Shown in pieces: positions 9,213 to 17,018 of a stretch of DNA of 64,000 nucleotides (the first letter of the stretch is position 1; the number at the start of each line of letters is the position of its first letter). The stretch comes from Bradyrhizobium cenepequi (GTDB lineage: Bacteria > Pseudomonadota > Alphaproteobacteria > Rhizobiales > Xanthobacteraceae). Location: the NCBI RefSeq assembly GCF_020329485.1, contig NZ_JAGKJI010000013.1, forward strand, positions 1 to 64,000. Reading direction: 5' to 3'. Under the pieces are notes generated by a model. The model did no database searches. It saw only the letters and a program-made list of their open reading frames with translations, and was not told where the DNA came from. A program made the translations under genes and the position numbers.

Positions 9213-9536
9213 ATGCAGCGGATCGTGATGGGAACGCTATTGGCGGCTTTGGCGGGATTCTCACTGCCAGTCGCAAGCGCGCAGGCGCAAACGGCATCGC
9301 CGAGGCCGGCGGTGCAGGCGGCTGCACCCGCGATCTCTGATATCTCCGCGCAACGTCGGCGGCCGCTGCGGCGGATTCCGATCTACCGTCCCGACCATTG
9401 GGAACCGGACGTCATCCCGCGTTACAATCCCGGTCCCAACGCCGTGCGCAATTGCACGGCCACTTATGTGCAAGAGTACCGGCCGAGCGGCACCGTGATC
9501 ACGCCGCGCATGAACTGCTACTGGCGTCCCGGCTAG
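9213..9536 (+). CDS. Small exported protein with two cysteines
   Basis: A 107-residue protein with a Sec signal peptide (hydrophobic run near 7-19, cleavage probably after AQA near 26). The mature region is Pro/Ala/Arg-rich, followed by a conserved-looking tail with RPDHWEPDVIPRYNPGPN and two Cys (81 and 102) that could form a disulfide. The ATG at 9213 is chosen; GTG codons lie just upstream. It is the first of four consecutive plus-strand genes for small exported proteins. No domain recognised. Confidence 0.7.
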   Translation: MQRIVMGTLLAALAGFSLPVASAQAQTASPRPAVQAAAPAISDISAQRRRPLRRIPIYRPDHWEPDVIPRYNPGPNAVRNCTATYVQEYRPSGTVITPRMNCYWRPG

Positions 9537-9583
9537 CTTCCAGCGTTCGGTGCCGACGCCAACGACCAGTCCTCCGGACAGAC

Positions 9584-9604
9584 AGTCAGAAATGCTGACT
9601 TTCT
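9584..9604 (+). terminator. Weak hairpin after exported-protein gene
   Basis: A 6-bp stem agtcag / ctgact with an aaatg loop is followed by ttct, about 48 nt after the preceding stop. It is short and only weakly terminator-like. Confidence 0.3.
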
Positions 9605-9772
9605 CAGGGAACTGAAACGCGCAGTCCGGCGTTCACGTGCGCGGCGCAGGTTTATTCCCTCCACATTCACGTCGTCCGCTTCTGCTCGCGATCTGCGTCG
9701 CGGCAGCCTGAGACTGATTCGGTTCGGGTCCATGGTTGCAGACGTGACATCCGAGGACGTTGGAGACAAAAA

Positions 9773-9994
9773 ATGAAGGTGACAAAACTTCTGGGGCTCG
9801 TTGCCGCCGGTTCACTGCTTGCGCTTGCCATGCCAGGTGAGCGCGCTCACGCGGTCTCGCTGCATAGCCCCGGTGCTGCTGCCGCGGTTCAGGATGCCCC
9901 AAAGCAGATGTCGGAGACGACAAAGGTGCGCTGGCACTCCCGCCGCTGGCATCCTCGCCGTCACTGGCATCCTCGCCGCCACTGGCGCCGTTGA
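9773..9994 (+). CDS. Small exported His/Trp/Arg-rich protein
   Basis: A 73-residue protein: signal peptide ending after AHA near residue 27, then VSLHSPGAAAAVQ, then a very basic tail in which RRWHPRRHWHPRRHWRR repeats a WHPRRH unit. The tail is unlike any enzyme domain; metal, heme or polyanion binding are possibilities and not shown. The start has a ggagac site 5-6 nt upstream and a strong terminator follows, so the short ORF is well framed. The S-x-SPGAA motif after the signal peptide is shared with the Gly-rich gene 870 bp downstream. Confidence 0.75.
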   Translation: MKVTKLLGLVAAGSLLALAMPGERAHAVSLHSPGAAAAVQDAPKQMSETTKVRWHSRRWHPRRHWHPRRHWRR

Positions 9995-10023
9995 CGGCGC
10001 GCGGCATTTCAACGCAGAGCGCA

Positions 10024-10051
10024 CAGGCCCGTGAGCAACGGGCCTGTTTTT
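10024..10051 (+). terminator. Rho-independent terminator
   Basis: A perfect 9-bp GC-rich stem caggcccgt / acgggcctg with a gagca loop is followed by tttttc. It lies 29 nt after the stop of the His/Trp-rich gene and is one of the clearest terminators in the window. Confidence 0.9.
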
Positions 10052-10140
10052 CATTTCAGCCAAGAAAGTTTCCATTTCAGCCAGGAAACAGGCATGATCG
10101 CTGCCGTTATTGCCCGCTCGATTGCTGAAGGAGCCGTCTC

Positions 10141-10458
10141 ATGAAGGGTTGGACCGGTGCAGCCCTGGTTGCAGGTGTCATGGTATTGGCATCGCCGGCG
10201 TCAGTGACGACGGCCGCGGCATCGCCGCAGCGGTCCGTCACGCAAAAGGCTGATGCAGGGGCCACCGATTTCAGCGCGCGCCGCTACCATCGGCGCCATT
10301 ACCGCCACCACGGTTACGGGTCATACGCCGGCTTTTACTATCGACCCTATCCTGCCTACTACTACGGACGGCCTGACTACTACCGACCCTATCCGCAACC
10401 CTATCCGTACTACGCACCTTATGCGTACGGCTTCCGGTACGGTCCGCTCGTGTGGTGA
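10141..10458 (+). CDS. Small exported Tyr/Pro-rich protein
   Basis: A 105-residue protein with an N-terminal signal peptide (to about residue 26), a short linker, then a His/Arg segment and a tail composed almost entirely of Tyr, Pro, Gly and Arg, including RPYPAYYYGRPDYYRPYP. Such tails are common in rhizobial exported proteins of unknown role, probably surface or periplasmic. A terminator lies upstream, so it is transcribed separately from the preceding gene. The reading frame is supported by signal peptide plus repetitive aromatic coding; function unknown. Confidence 0.7.
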   Translation: MKGWTGAALVAGVMVLASPASVTTAAASPQRSVTQKADAGATDFSARRYHRRHYRHHGYGSYAGFYYRPYPAYYYGRPDYYRPYPQPYPYYAPYAYGFRYGPLVW

Positions 10459-10638
10459 GGCGTTGAGCGCCTCCCAAACAGACGGTCGATTGCAATCCTT
10501 TCCTGGCGCCTCTCGCATTCATGGTGCGTTCAGTTCGCTATCCCTAACGTCGTGATGGGAGCGACCGAACACGCACGCGACGACACACGCCGTCTAGGCG
10601 ATGCAATTGTCGTTGCGCGCTTCAGGGAGGTTATCCGA

Positions 10639-11253
10639 ATGAGCAGACGACAATTCGCGCGCGGCGTGATCGGCCGCGTCGGCCTTGCGGCTGCCGCGGC
10701 GTTCGTGTTGGCGACCGTGACGCAGCGCGCCGAGGCGCTGTCACTGGCCAGCCCGGGTGCCGCGCCGGCGACGAAGGCGGCGGCTGAAGGGCTCGCCACC
10801 GAAGTGCAGTTTCGCGGCCGTGGCGGCGGTGGCGGCGGCTTTCGCGGTGGTGGTGGATTCCGCGGTGGCGGTGGATTCCGCGGCGGTGGTTTCCACGGTG
10901 GCGGCTTCCGGGCTGGCGGCTTTCGCGGTGGCGGTATCGGTTTCCATCGCGGCGGTGGCTTTCGCGGCGGCGGCGTGGCCTTTCATCGCGGTTTTCGCGC
11001 AGCACCGGCTTTCCGTGGCGGCTACCGTTACGGCGGCTTCCGTCGCTACTACGGCGGCGGCTATCGCCACGCCTACCACCGCCCCTTCTTCCACCGGCGT
11101 CATTTCCATCGCCGGTTCTTCTATGCGCGGCCGTACTACTATCCGCGCCACTATTACCCACGCCGTTGCCGGATCGTCTGGACGTATTACGGCCCCCGCC
11201 GGATCTGTCGCCCCTGGTGGTATCGCCACCACTATTGGCGTGCATACTGGTAG
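10639..11253 (+). CDS. Exported Gly-rich protein with GGFRGG repeats
   Basis: A 204-residue protein: signal peptide ending near AEA (about residue 34), LSLASPGAAPATKAA, a Gly/Phe/Arg block of tandem GGGGFRGG units (about 55-115), then a Tyr/His/Arg-rich C-terminus with PYYYPRHYYPRRC and two Cys. The ATG at 10639 is chosen because ggaggtt lies just upstream and the signal peptide starts there. The Gly block resembles low-complexity surface or phase-separating segments; no enzymatic domain is visible. A palindromic repeat follows 19 nt after the stop. Confidence 0.8.
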   Translation: MSRRQFARGVIGRVGLAAAAAFVLATVTQRAEALSLASPGAAPATKAAAEGLATEVQFRGRGGGGGGFRGGGGFRGGGGFRGGGFHGGGFRAGGFRGGGIGFHRGGGFRGGGVAFHRGFRAAPAFRGGYRYGGFRRYYGGGYRHAYHRPFFHRRHFHRRFFYARPYYYPRHYYPRRCRIVWTYYGPRRICRPWWYRHHYWRAYW

Positions 11254-11271
11254 GGCTGAGTGGTCTCAGTG

Positions 11272-11364
11272 CGTAGCCCGGGTGAAGCGCAAGCGTAACC
11301 CGGGACCGCCCTCAATGCTGATGCAGGTGTTCCGGGTTGCGCGTTCCGCTCCACCCGGGCTACG
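11272..11364. repeat. Palindromic repeat (gtagcccggg type)
   Basis: Arms 11272-11305 and 11331-11364 pair imperfectly over about 34 bp, with ends cgtagcccgggt and acccgggctacg. It lies between the convergent Gly-rich gene and a small minus-strand ORF, ending 3 nt short of the latter's stop. It is a candidate shared 3'-end structure. Confidence 0.85.
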
Positions 11365-11367
11365 AAG

Positions 11368-11577
11368 TTAGTCCCAGTCTCTGAACTTCCAGGACCTCAG
11401 CTTCCATGGCGTCAGAGTCTCCATCCGCCATTGCGCCCAGCGATCCGGCGGCCAATGGCTGAGACGCGACGTCGCCTTCACGACGGGTGCAGGGTCGACC
11501 ACGCGCGGCACGGTTCGGCGCCGATTCTGGCGCGTCGCCTCGCTGATTATATCGACATATTCGCGCTTGTCGGCCAT
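11368..11577 (-). CDS. Small basic hypothetical protein
   Basis: A 69-residue ORF with aggagcc about 6 nt before the ATG. The product begins MADKREYVDIISEATRQNRR and is rich in Arg and Trp, including LSHWPPDRWAQWRMETLTPW; no signal peptide, membrane segment or known domain is seen. A 82-codon frame on the same strand (11360-11608) overlaps it and is less likely because it lacks a good ribosome site. It lies 100 nt downstream of leuC on the same strand and could be co-transcribed. The function is unknown. Confidence 0.45.
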   Translation of the reverse strand: MADKREYVDIISEATRQNRRRTVPRVVDPAPVVKATSRLSHWPPDRWAQWRMETLTPWKLRSWKFRDWD

Positions 11578-11677
11578 GGCTGGCTCCTGGCGAAGGGTGC
11601 ATTCGCAAGGAGGCAGTCTGCGCCCCGCTGCTTAACGAGGCGTTTCCCCGGATCGATGGAGTTGAGCGAAAGGCGGT

Positions 11678-13084
11678 TTACCGCCACTCCCTCACGTCGA
11701 CGAAGTGCCCGGCGATTGCCGCGGCAGCCGCCATCGCCGGCGACACCAGGTGGGTGCGGCCCTTGAAGCCCTGGCGTCCCTCGAAGTTGCGGTTCGAGGT
11801 GGAGGCGCAGCGCTCTTCCGGCTTCAGCTTGTCGGGGTTCATGGCCAGGCACATCGAGCAGCCCGGCTCGCGCCATTCGAAGCCGGCCTTGATGAAGATC
11901 TTGTCGAGACCTTCTGCCTCCGCCTGCTCCTTCACGATGCCGGAGCCCGGCACGATCATCGCGTTGACGTTGGCATTGACGTGCTTGCCCTCGGCGATCT
12001 TGGCGGCGGCGCGCAGATCCTCGATGCGGCCGTTGGTGCAGGAGCCGATGAAAACACGGTCGAGCTTGATGTCGATGATCTTCGTGCCCGCCGTCAGGCC
12101 CATATATTTCAGCGCGCGATGCTTGGAGAGACGCTTGGCCTCGTCCTCGATCTTGTCGGGATCCGGCACGAAACCAGTGACCGAGATGACGTCCTCCGGC
12201 GAGGTGCCCCAGGTCACGATCGGCGGCAGCTTTGCCGCGTCCAGCCGGATCTCGTGGTCGAAATGCGCGCCATCATCGGAACGCAGCGTCTCCCAGTAGC
12301 GCATCGCGGCATCCCAGGCCTCGGCCGTCGGCGCCTTGGGGCGGCCGCGCAGGAAGTCGAACGCCTTCTCGTCGGGCGCCACCAGACCGGCGCGCGCGCC
12401 ACCCTCGATCGACATGTTGCAGACGGTCATGCGGCCTTCCATCGACAGCGCGCGGATTGCCTCGCCGGCATATTCCAGCACGTAGCCGGTGCCGCCGGCG
12501 GTGCCGATCTCGCCGATGATGGCCAAAATAATATCCTTGCCGGTCACGCCTTCGGGCAATTTGCCGTCGACAGTGACGCGCATGTTCTTCGCCTTCTTCT
12601 GGATCAGCGTCTGCGTCGCCAGCACATGCTCGACTTCGGACGTGCCGATGCCGTGCGCGAGCGCGCCGAACGCGCCATGGGTCGAGGTGTGGCTGTCGCC
12701 GCAGACGATGGTGGTGCCGGGCAGGGTGAAACCCTGCTCGGGCCCGATGACGTGGACGATGCCCTGGCGCTTGTCGAACTCGTTGTAATATTCGATGCCG
12801 AATTCCTTGGCGTTCTCGGCGAGCGCCTTGATCTGCTCGATGCTCTCAGGATCGGGGTTGGGCTTGGTGCGGTCGGTGGTCGGCACGTTGTGATCGACGA
12901 CGGCCAGCGTCTTCTGGGGTGCGCGCACCTGGCGGCCGGTGGCGCGCAGACCTTCGAACGCCTGCGGCGAGGTGACCTCGTGCACCAGATGGCGGTCGAT
13001 ATAGAGCAGGCAGGTGCCGTCTTCGGCCTCGTGCACCAGATGGTCGTTCCAGATCTTGTCGTACAGGGTGGTCGGTTTAGACAT
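11678..13084 (-). CDS. leuC: 3-isopropylmalate dehydratase large subunit
   Basis: Large [4Fe-4S] subunit of isopropylmalate isomerase, partner of LeuD. The 468-residue protein shows the aconitase-fold hallmarks: [14 protein letters not shown] near one-third, the cluster cysteines in GSCTNGR and in [11 protein letters not shown] towards the C-terminus, and the final [10 protein letters not shown] motif. The ATG at 13084 gives the canonical [12 protein letters not shown] start; a 52-codon upstream extension of the frame is rejected. It is followed by a small ORF and only about 3 kb later by leuD. Confidence 0.97.
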   Translation of the reverse strand: MSKPTTLYDKIWNDHLVHEAEDGTCLLYIDRHLVHEVTSPQAFEGLRATGRQVRAPQKTLAVVDHNVPTTDRTKPNPDPESIEQIKALAENAKEFGIEYYNEFDKRQGIVHVIGPEQGFTLPGTTIVCGDSHTSTHGAFGALAHGIGTSEVEHVLATQTLIQKKAKNMRVTVDGKLPEGVTGKDIILAIIGEIGTAGGTGYVLEYAGEAIRALSMEGRMTVCNMSIEGGARAGLVAPDEKAFDFLRGRPKAPTAEAWDAAMRYWETLRSDDGAHFDHEIRLDAAKLPPIVTWGTSPEDVISVTGFVPDPDKIEDEAKRLSKHRALKYMGLTAGTKIIDIKLDRVFIGSCTNGRIEDLRAAAKIAEGKHVNANVNAMIVPGSGIVKEQAEAEGLDKIFIKAGFEWREPGCSMCLAMNPDKLKPEERCASTSNRNFEGRQGFKGRTHLVSPAMAAAAAIAGHFVDVREWR

Positions 13085-13350
13085 GAGCGTGAGCTCCAGC
13101 AATGTTGTGGTAGCGGATCGGCGCGTTACGCGCCGGGGCAAACGAAAGGCCGGCGCAGCATCAAGCTGCGCGCGTAAGCTCTGACGTTGCCGAGGTCGCA
13201 AAACGCCCGAAGAACCGGCCAGGCAAACGCGAGCGATCATCGATCACGATGCGCTTGATGGGCTCGATGCTGGTCTGATCTAGAACCATTTCAAATTTCT
13301 AACACAGGGCCTGCCGCGGCGACAATCAATCGATGCGCGGGGCACCCCAC
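13085..13350. other. leuC upstream region
   Basis: The 266 bases before the leuC ATG (on the minus strand) hold no supported ORF with a leucine-codon run, so no leu leader peptide attenuator is visible. I see no T-box or other recognisable riboswitch. Together with the repeat and terminator beyond it, this makes a 454-base gene-free stretch from leuC to rplS. Confidence 0.5.
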
Positions 13351-13439
13351 CGTCATTGCCGGGCTTGACCCGGCAATCCATTAGTCTTGAGCAAAATGCC
13401 TTTCTCGATGGATGCGCGGGTCAAGCCCGCGCATGACGA
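13351..13439. repeat. Palindromic repeat (cgggcttgacccgg type)
   Basis: The arms are cgtcattgccgggcttgacc-like at 13351-13380 and its inverse near 13410-13439, with several mismatches. The same family appears at 34842-34930. It lies between the rplS terminator and leuC, one of the few copies not directly at a stop codon. Confidence 0.75.
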
Positions 13440-13480
13440 GTTAGGCAAATCGGCCACCAATAGCTAAGTATGCCGCAATG

Positions 13481-13508
13481 AAAAAGCGCGGGGACCGGCC
13501 CCGCGCTT
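13481..13508 (-). terminator. Rho-independent terminator of rplS operon
   Basis: Read on the minus strand, a perfect 10-bp stem aagcgcgggg / ccccgcgctt with a ccggt loop runs into a T-run (ttttt). It starts 31 nt downstream of the rplS stop and closes the ribosomal operon. Confidence 0.9.
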
Positions 13509-13538
13509 CCGTTACATCCGCGTTTTGGCGGAGGAGGC

Positions 13539-13922
13539 TTACTCGTTGACGGCGGTGGGCCGGTCCTGCTTCTTCTCGACGATGCGGGCCGACTTGCCGC
13601 GCAGGCCGCGCAGATAATAGAGCTTGGCGCGACGCACCTTGCCGCGGCGCACCACCTTGATCGAATCGATCATCGGCGACATCACCGGGAAGACACGCTC
13701 CACGCCCTCGCCATAGGAGATCTTGCGCACCGTGAAGCTCTCGTTGAGGCCGGAGCCGGAACGGCCGATGCAGACGCCCTCATAGGCCTGCACGCGGGTG
13801 CGCTCGCCTTCGACCACCTTGACATTGACGATCACGGTGTCGCCGGGGGCGAATTCCGGAATCTGCTTGGTCGCGGCAAGCTTGTCGTACTGCTCTTTTT
13901 CGAGCTGCTGGATGAGGTTCAT
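13539..13922 (-). CDS. rplS: 50S ribosomal protein L19
   Basis: A 127-residue large-subunit ribosomal protein at the 30S-50S interface. The start [11 protein letters not shown] and the body with [19 protein letters not shown], the [19 protein letters not shown] loop and [17 protein letters not shown] are diagnostic. The frame extends 50 codons upstream, but the ATG at 13922 gives the family start. It is the last gene of the rpsP-rimM-trmD-rplS series and is followed by a strong terminator. Confidence 0.96.
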   Translation of the reverse strand: MNLIQQLEKEQYDKLAATKQIPEFAPGDTVIVNVKVVEGERTRVQAYEGVCIGRSGSGLNESFTVRKISYGEGVERVFPVMSPMIDSIKVVRRGKVRRAKLYYLRGLRGKSARIVEKKQDRPTAVNE

Positions 13923-14029
13923 TGAAATCTCCATCGGCGGCGCGCCCAGCACCGGCGCGGGCTGCGCAAGAATCCCGTCTATCCTGATTACGGATTTGGG
14001 CGCCCGTATAAGGCAAAGCACGGGCTTTG

Positions 14030-14752
14030 TCACCCGTCTGTCGTGCTTTTTGTGCCGTGCCGCGCAGCCCACAAATCCGGCCGCCTGGCCCGGGTCAGGG
14101 CTTCGGATTGGGCGCGCCGCCAGGCCGCAACCTTGGCGTGATCGCCGGACGTGAGGATTTCCGGAATCTGGCGGCCCTCGAATTCCTGCGGGCGGGTATA
14201 TTGGGGGTATTCCAGTAGTCCTTCGGAGAAACTCTCATCCATCCCCGAGGCCTGCTTGCCCATCACCCCCGGCAATAGCCGCACGCAGGCATCAATCAGG
14301 GCCATGGCGGCGATTTCCCCGCCAGACAGTACATAGTCCCCAATCGAGACCTCCTGGAGCCCGCGGGCCTCGATCGCCCGCTCGTCAACCCCCTCGAAAC
14401 GTCCGCAGACGATAAGCGGACCTGGTCCGGCCGCGAGTTCCGCAACCAGCGACTGGGTCAATGGCCGACCCCGCGGGCTCATCAGCAGCCGCGGCCGGCC
14501 CGGCGTGATATCAGTGGCATCGATGGCGGCAGCCAGGATGTCGGCACGGAGCACCATGCCAGGCCCGCCGCCGGCAGGGGTGTCATCGACGCTGCGATGC
14601 TTGTCGGTCGCGCAATCCCGGATGTCCCGCGTCTCCAGAGTCCACAGGCGGGAGGCGAGCGCCCGCCCCGCCAGGCTGACGCCCAGCGGTCCCGGAAACA
14701 TCTCCGGGAACAGGGTCAGCACGGTGGCGCGCCATATGGTCTGAGCGGTCAT
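14030..14752 (-). CDS. trmD: tRNA (guanine37-N1)-methyltransferase
   Basis: Methylates G37 next to the anticodon with S-adenosylmethionine to prevent frameshifting; a trefoil-knot SPOUT enzyme. The 240-residue protein has [20 protein letters not shown], the GGGPGMV loop, the [11 protein letters not shown] and [11 protein letters not shown] knot segments, and [12 protein letters not shown] with the C-terminal catalytic region. It lies about 108 nt upstream of rplS. The MDR oxidoreductase stop is 9 nt from its start, so the two are probably co-transcribed. Confidence 0.96.
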   Translation of the reverse strand: MTAQTIWRATVLTLFPEMFPGPLGVSLAGRALASRLWTLETRDIRDCATDKHRSVDDTPAGGGPGMVLRADILAAAIDATDITPGRPRLLMSPRGRPLTQSLVAELAAGPGPLIVCGRFEGVDERAIEARGLQEVSIGDYVLSGGEIAAMALIDACVRLLPGVMGKQASGMDESFSEGLLEYPQYTRPQEFEGRQIPEILTSGDHAKVAAWRRAQSEALTRARRPDLWAARHGTKSTTDG

Positions 14753-14761
14753 CGGGTTCCG

Positions 14762-15844
14762 TTACGGCACCACGGCCGTGAGGTCGAGGCCCTGCATCAG
14801 TGCGGCGGCTTCCACCGCGCCCTTGAAGTCGGCGAGCGTAAACGCCGTGACGTTGATCTGGCGGAGCTCGAGCAGGTTCTCTGCCGCCAGCGCTGCCAAT
14901 TGGCCAGGCGCTGTTCGCTCGTACATGAATTGTCCGACCACTTCCCAATCGTTCGCCAGCATTTCGCGGAACGAGAGCTCAAGCGGCACCTCCGCGCTGC
15001 CCATCAGCACCAGCCGTCCGCCACGCTTCAGCGCACGCAGGCAGGACAGTGTGGTCGAGGTGCTGTTGGCGTTGCCGAGCAGGTCGAGCGCTGTGTCAGC
15101 GCCGCCGCCCGCGGCGCGACGGATGATCGGAACATCCTCTGTGATATCGCCGGTGACCACAGCCGGAATGACGCGTGGACCGAGCTTCTCGCGCAGCATC
15201 TCCAGCGCCGCCTGCTTGCGCCCGACCGCGACCACGCGTCCTGCGCCCATCGCGACCGCCAGCATCACCGCGCCCGAGCCGAAATAGCCCGACGCGCCGT
15301 TGATGACGATGGTCTGTCCGCCGCGCAGGCCCGAGCGCTGCAATCCGCCGAACGGCACGATCAGCTTTGCGAGCCCGATCAATTCGGTCGCGGGCCTGTC
15401 CTCAAGCCCCGATAGCGGCGTCACGCAGGAGGCCGGCCAATGCGCGACCTCGGCAAAGACGCCGTCGCGCCAGCGTGTCTGCAGCGCCAGCGCGGCCGGC
15501 GTGGTCGTCATCGCCGTAAGCCCGATCAAGATCTGTGGCGGCTCGCGCTCGGGCACGTCGCCGCGTAGATGCGGGCTCAGGAACACGCGGTCGCCGGCTT
15601 CGACATGACTGACATGGTCGCCAACTGCGACCACGCGCGCAATGGCGTTGGTGCCGGGCACGAATGGCATCGGCGGCAGGCTGTAGGGCACCGCGCCTGA
15701 CAGCACCTTGGCCGTGTAAGAAAGCACCATGCCGGCTTCGATGCGGACGACCACGCCGTCAGGCGCGGGCGCCGGTGTCTCCACTTCATCGAGGCGAAGA
15801 TCGTTATGCGCATGCAGGCGCCAGGCTTTGTGGATGTTTGCCAT
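14762..15844 (-). CDS. Zinc-less MDR oxidoreductase (quinone reductase/alcohol dehydrogenase-like)
   Basis: A 360-residue medium-chain dehydrogenase/reductase: GroES-like N-terminal half and a Rossmann half with the NADP-binding motif NGASGYFGSG at 182-191. The segment near 60-72 reads MPFVPGTNAIARV, where zinc alcohol dehydrogenases have a catalytic His, and no catalytic-zinc set is evident, so a zinc-independent, quinone-oxidoreductase-like role is likely. The ATG at 15844 is chosen over 15898 because the family N-terminus (KAWRLHAHNDLRLDEV) begins there. It lies in the same direction between rimM (110-nt gap) and trmD (9-nt gap), an uncommon neighbour. Substrate unknown. Confidence 0.85.
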   Translation of the reverse strand: MANIHKAWRLHAHNDLRLDEVETPAPAPDGVVVRIEAGMVLSYTAKVLSGAVPYSLPPMPFVPGTNAIARVVAVGDHVSHVEAGDRVFLSPHLRGDVPEREPPQILIGLTAMTTTPAALALQTRWRDGVFAEVAHWPASCVTPLSGLEDRPATELIGLAKLIVPFGGLQRSGLRGGQTIVINGASGYFGSGAVMLAVAMGAGRVVAVGRKQAALEMLREKLGPRVIPAVVTGDITEDVPIIRRAAGGGADTALDLLGNANSTSTTLSCLRALKRGGRLVLMGSAEVPLELSFREMLANDWEVVGQFMYERTAPGQLAALAAENLLELRQINVTAFTLADFKGAVEAAALMQGLDLTAVVP

Positions 15845-15953
15845 CGCGACGATTCCCAATCGGTCGTCTCGGCTGACACCGAGACCCATGGCCACCAATG
15901 TCTATGGTGTGCGGAGTTTAGGCGCCTGCCGATGCAACAACAAACACCTGTGG

Positions 15954-16499
15954 TTATGGGTCCCCGTCTTCACGAGGACGACTCGGGGAGGGTTCCTCGC
16001 CCTCGATTTCACCCGGCAGTTCGATGATCACACGTCTGCCGGCGAGGTCGACGGTCGGCACGACGGCGTTGGTGAACGGCAGCAGCATGGTCGCGCCTTG
16101 CGGGGGCGCGATCTCGATGATGTCGCCGGCGCCGAAATTATGGATTGCTGTGACCTTGCCGAGCGGCTGGTCACCGGTTGTCACCGCGGCAAGCCCGATC
16201 AGGTCAGCGTGGTAGTATTCGTCATCGTCGGTTTCGGGCAATCGTTCGCGGGGAACGTAGAGCTCGAGGCCGTTCAGCCGTTCGGCTTCGTCGCGTGTGG
16301 AAACGCCCTTGAACGTCGCGACCAGATGGCCCTTCGCTTCACGGACATGCGTTACCTCGAACTGGCGCGCGCCGTCCTTGGTGAACAGCGGGCCGTAGTG
16401 TTTCACGGCCAGCGGGTCTTCGGTGAAGGTCCAAAGTTTGACGGCGCCGCGCACGCCATGCGCAGCGCCGATCCGAGCGACGCAAACCGGTGCGGACAC
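15954..16499 (-). CDS. rimM: 16S rRNA processing protein RimM
   Basis: Assembly factor that matures the head of the 30S subunit by binding ribosomal protein S19. The 181-residue protein has the N-terminal [21 protein letters not shown] beta-barrel start, the [16 protein letters not shown] middle, and the PRC-barrel [18 protein letters not shown] followed by the [13 protein letters not shown] end. It starts 18 nt after rpsP. An acidic/Pro tail ends the protein. Confidence 0.95.
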   Translation of the reverse strand: MSAPVCVARIGAAHGVRGAVKLWTFTEDPLAVKHYGPLFTKDGARQFEVTHVREAKGHLVATFKGVSTRDEAERLNGLELYVPRERLPETDDDEYYHADLIGLAAVTTGDQPLGKVTAIHNFGAGDIIEIAPPQGATMLLPFTNAVVPTVDLAGRRVIIELPGEIEGEEPSPSRPREDGDP

Positions 16500-16517
16500 C
16501 GTCGTGCGCTTAAAGGC

Positions 16518-16850
16518 TTACGCCTTGGCGGCGGCTTCGGCCTGGGCCTTGCGCTCCTTGCGCGGCACGGCCTTCTCGGGATTGTTGCGCGGCGTGCGCT
16601 TCACGACGCCGGCGGCATCGAGGAAGCGAGACACGCGGTCCGACGGCTGCGCGCCCTTGGCGAGCCAGACCTTCACCTTGTCCATGTCGAGCTTCAGCCG
16701 CGACTCGTTGTCCTTCGGCAGCAGCGGATTGAAGTGACCGAGCCGCTCGATGAAGCGGCCGTCGCGGGGAAAGCGCGAGTCGGCGACGACGACGTGATAG
16801 ACCGGACGCTTCTTGGTGCCGGCGCGCGCGAGGCGGATAACGACTGACAT
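16518..16850 (-). CDS. rpsP: 30S ribosomal protein S16
   Basis: A 110-residue small-subunit protein. [21 protein letters not shown] and the [19 protein letters not shown] block are family-diagnostic, followed by the longer Ala/Lys-rich C-terminal tail seen in alphaproteobacteria. It begins the ribosomal part of the series; ffh lies upstream on the same strand with a palindromic repeat between them, which may separate expression. Confidence 0.96.
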   Translation of the reverse strand: MSVVIRLARAGTKKRPVYHVVVADSRFPRDGRFIERLGHFNPLLPKDNESRLKLDMDKVKVWLAKGAQPSDRVSRFLDAAGVVKRTPRNNPEKAVPRKERKAQAEAAAKA

Positions 16851-16897
16851 TTGGTTCTCCTGATAAGTGGTCTGATTTGGGTGTTGATGAATTAGCC

Positions 16898-16999
16898 CGT
16901 CATTCCGGGGCGCGAAGCGAGCCCGGAATCCATCGGGCCGCGGATGCGGGCGGTGAAATGGATTCCGGGCTCGATGCTGCGCATCGCCCCGGAATGACG
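16898..16999. repeat. Palindromic repeat (gtcattccggggc type)
   Basis: Long arms at 16898-16932 and 16958-16999 pair around the shared words cattccgggg, gcccggaatcc and their inverses. The element starts 20 nt downstream of the ffh stop and lies 48 nt before rpsP on the minus strand. Relatives occur at 26406 and 57629. Confidence 0.85.
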
Positions 17000-17018
17000 A
17001 ATGGAGAGAGGTTCCTCA

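Noticed and set aside
11360..11608. 82-codon minus-strand frame over the small ORF downstream of leuC
   Set aside because: It overlaps the better-supported frame with a ribosome-binding site and lacks its own.
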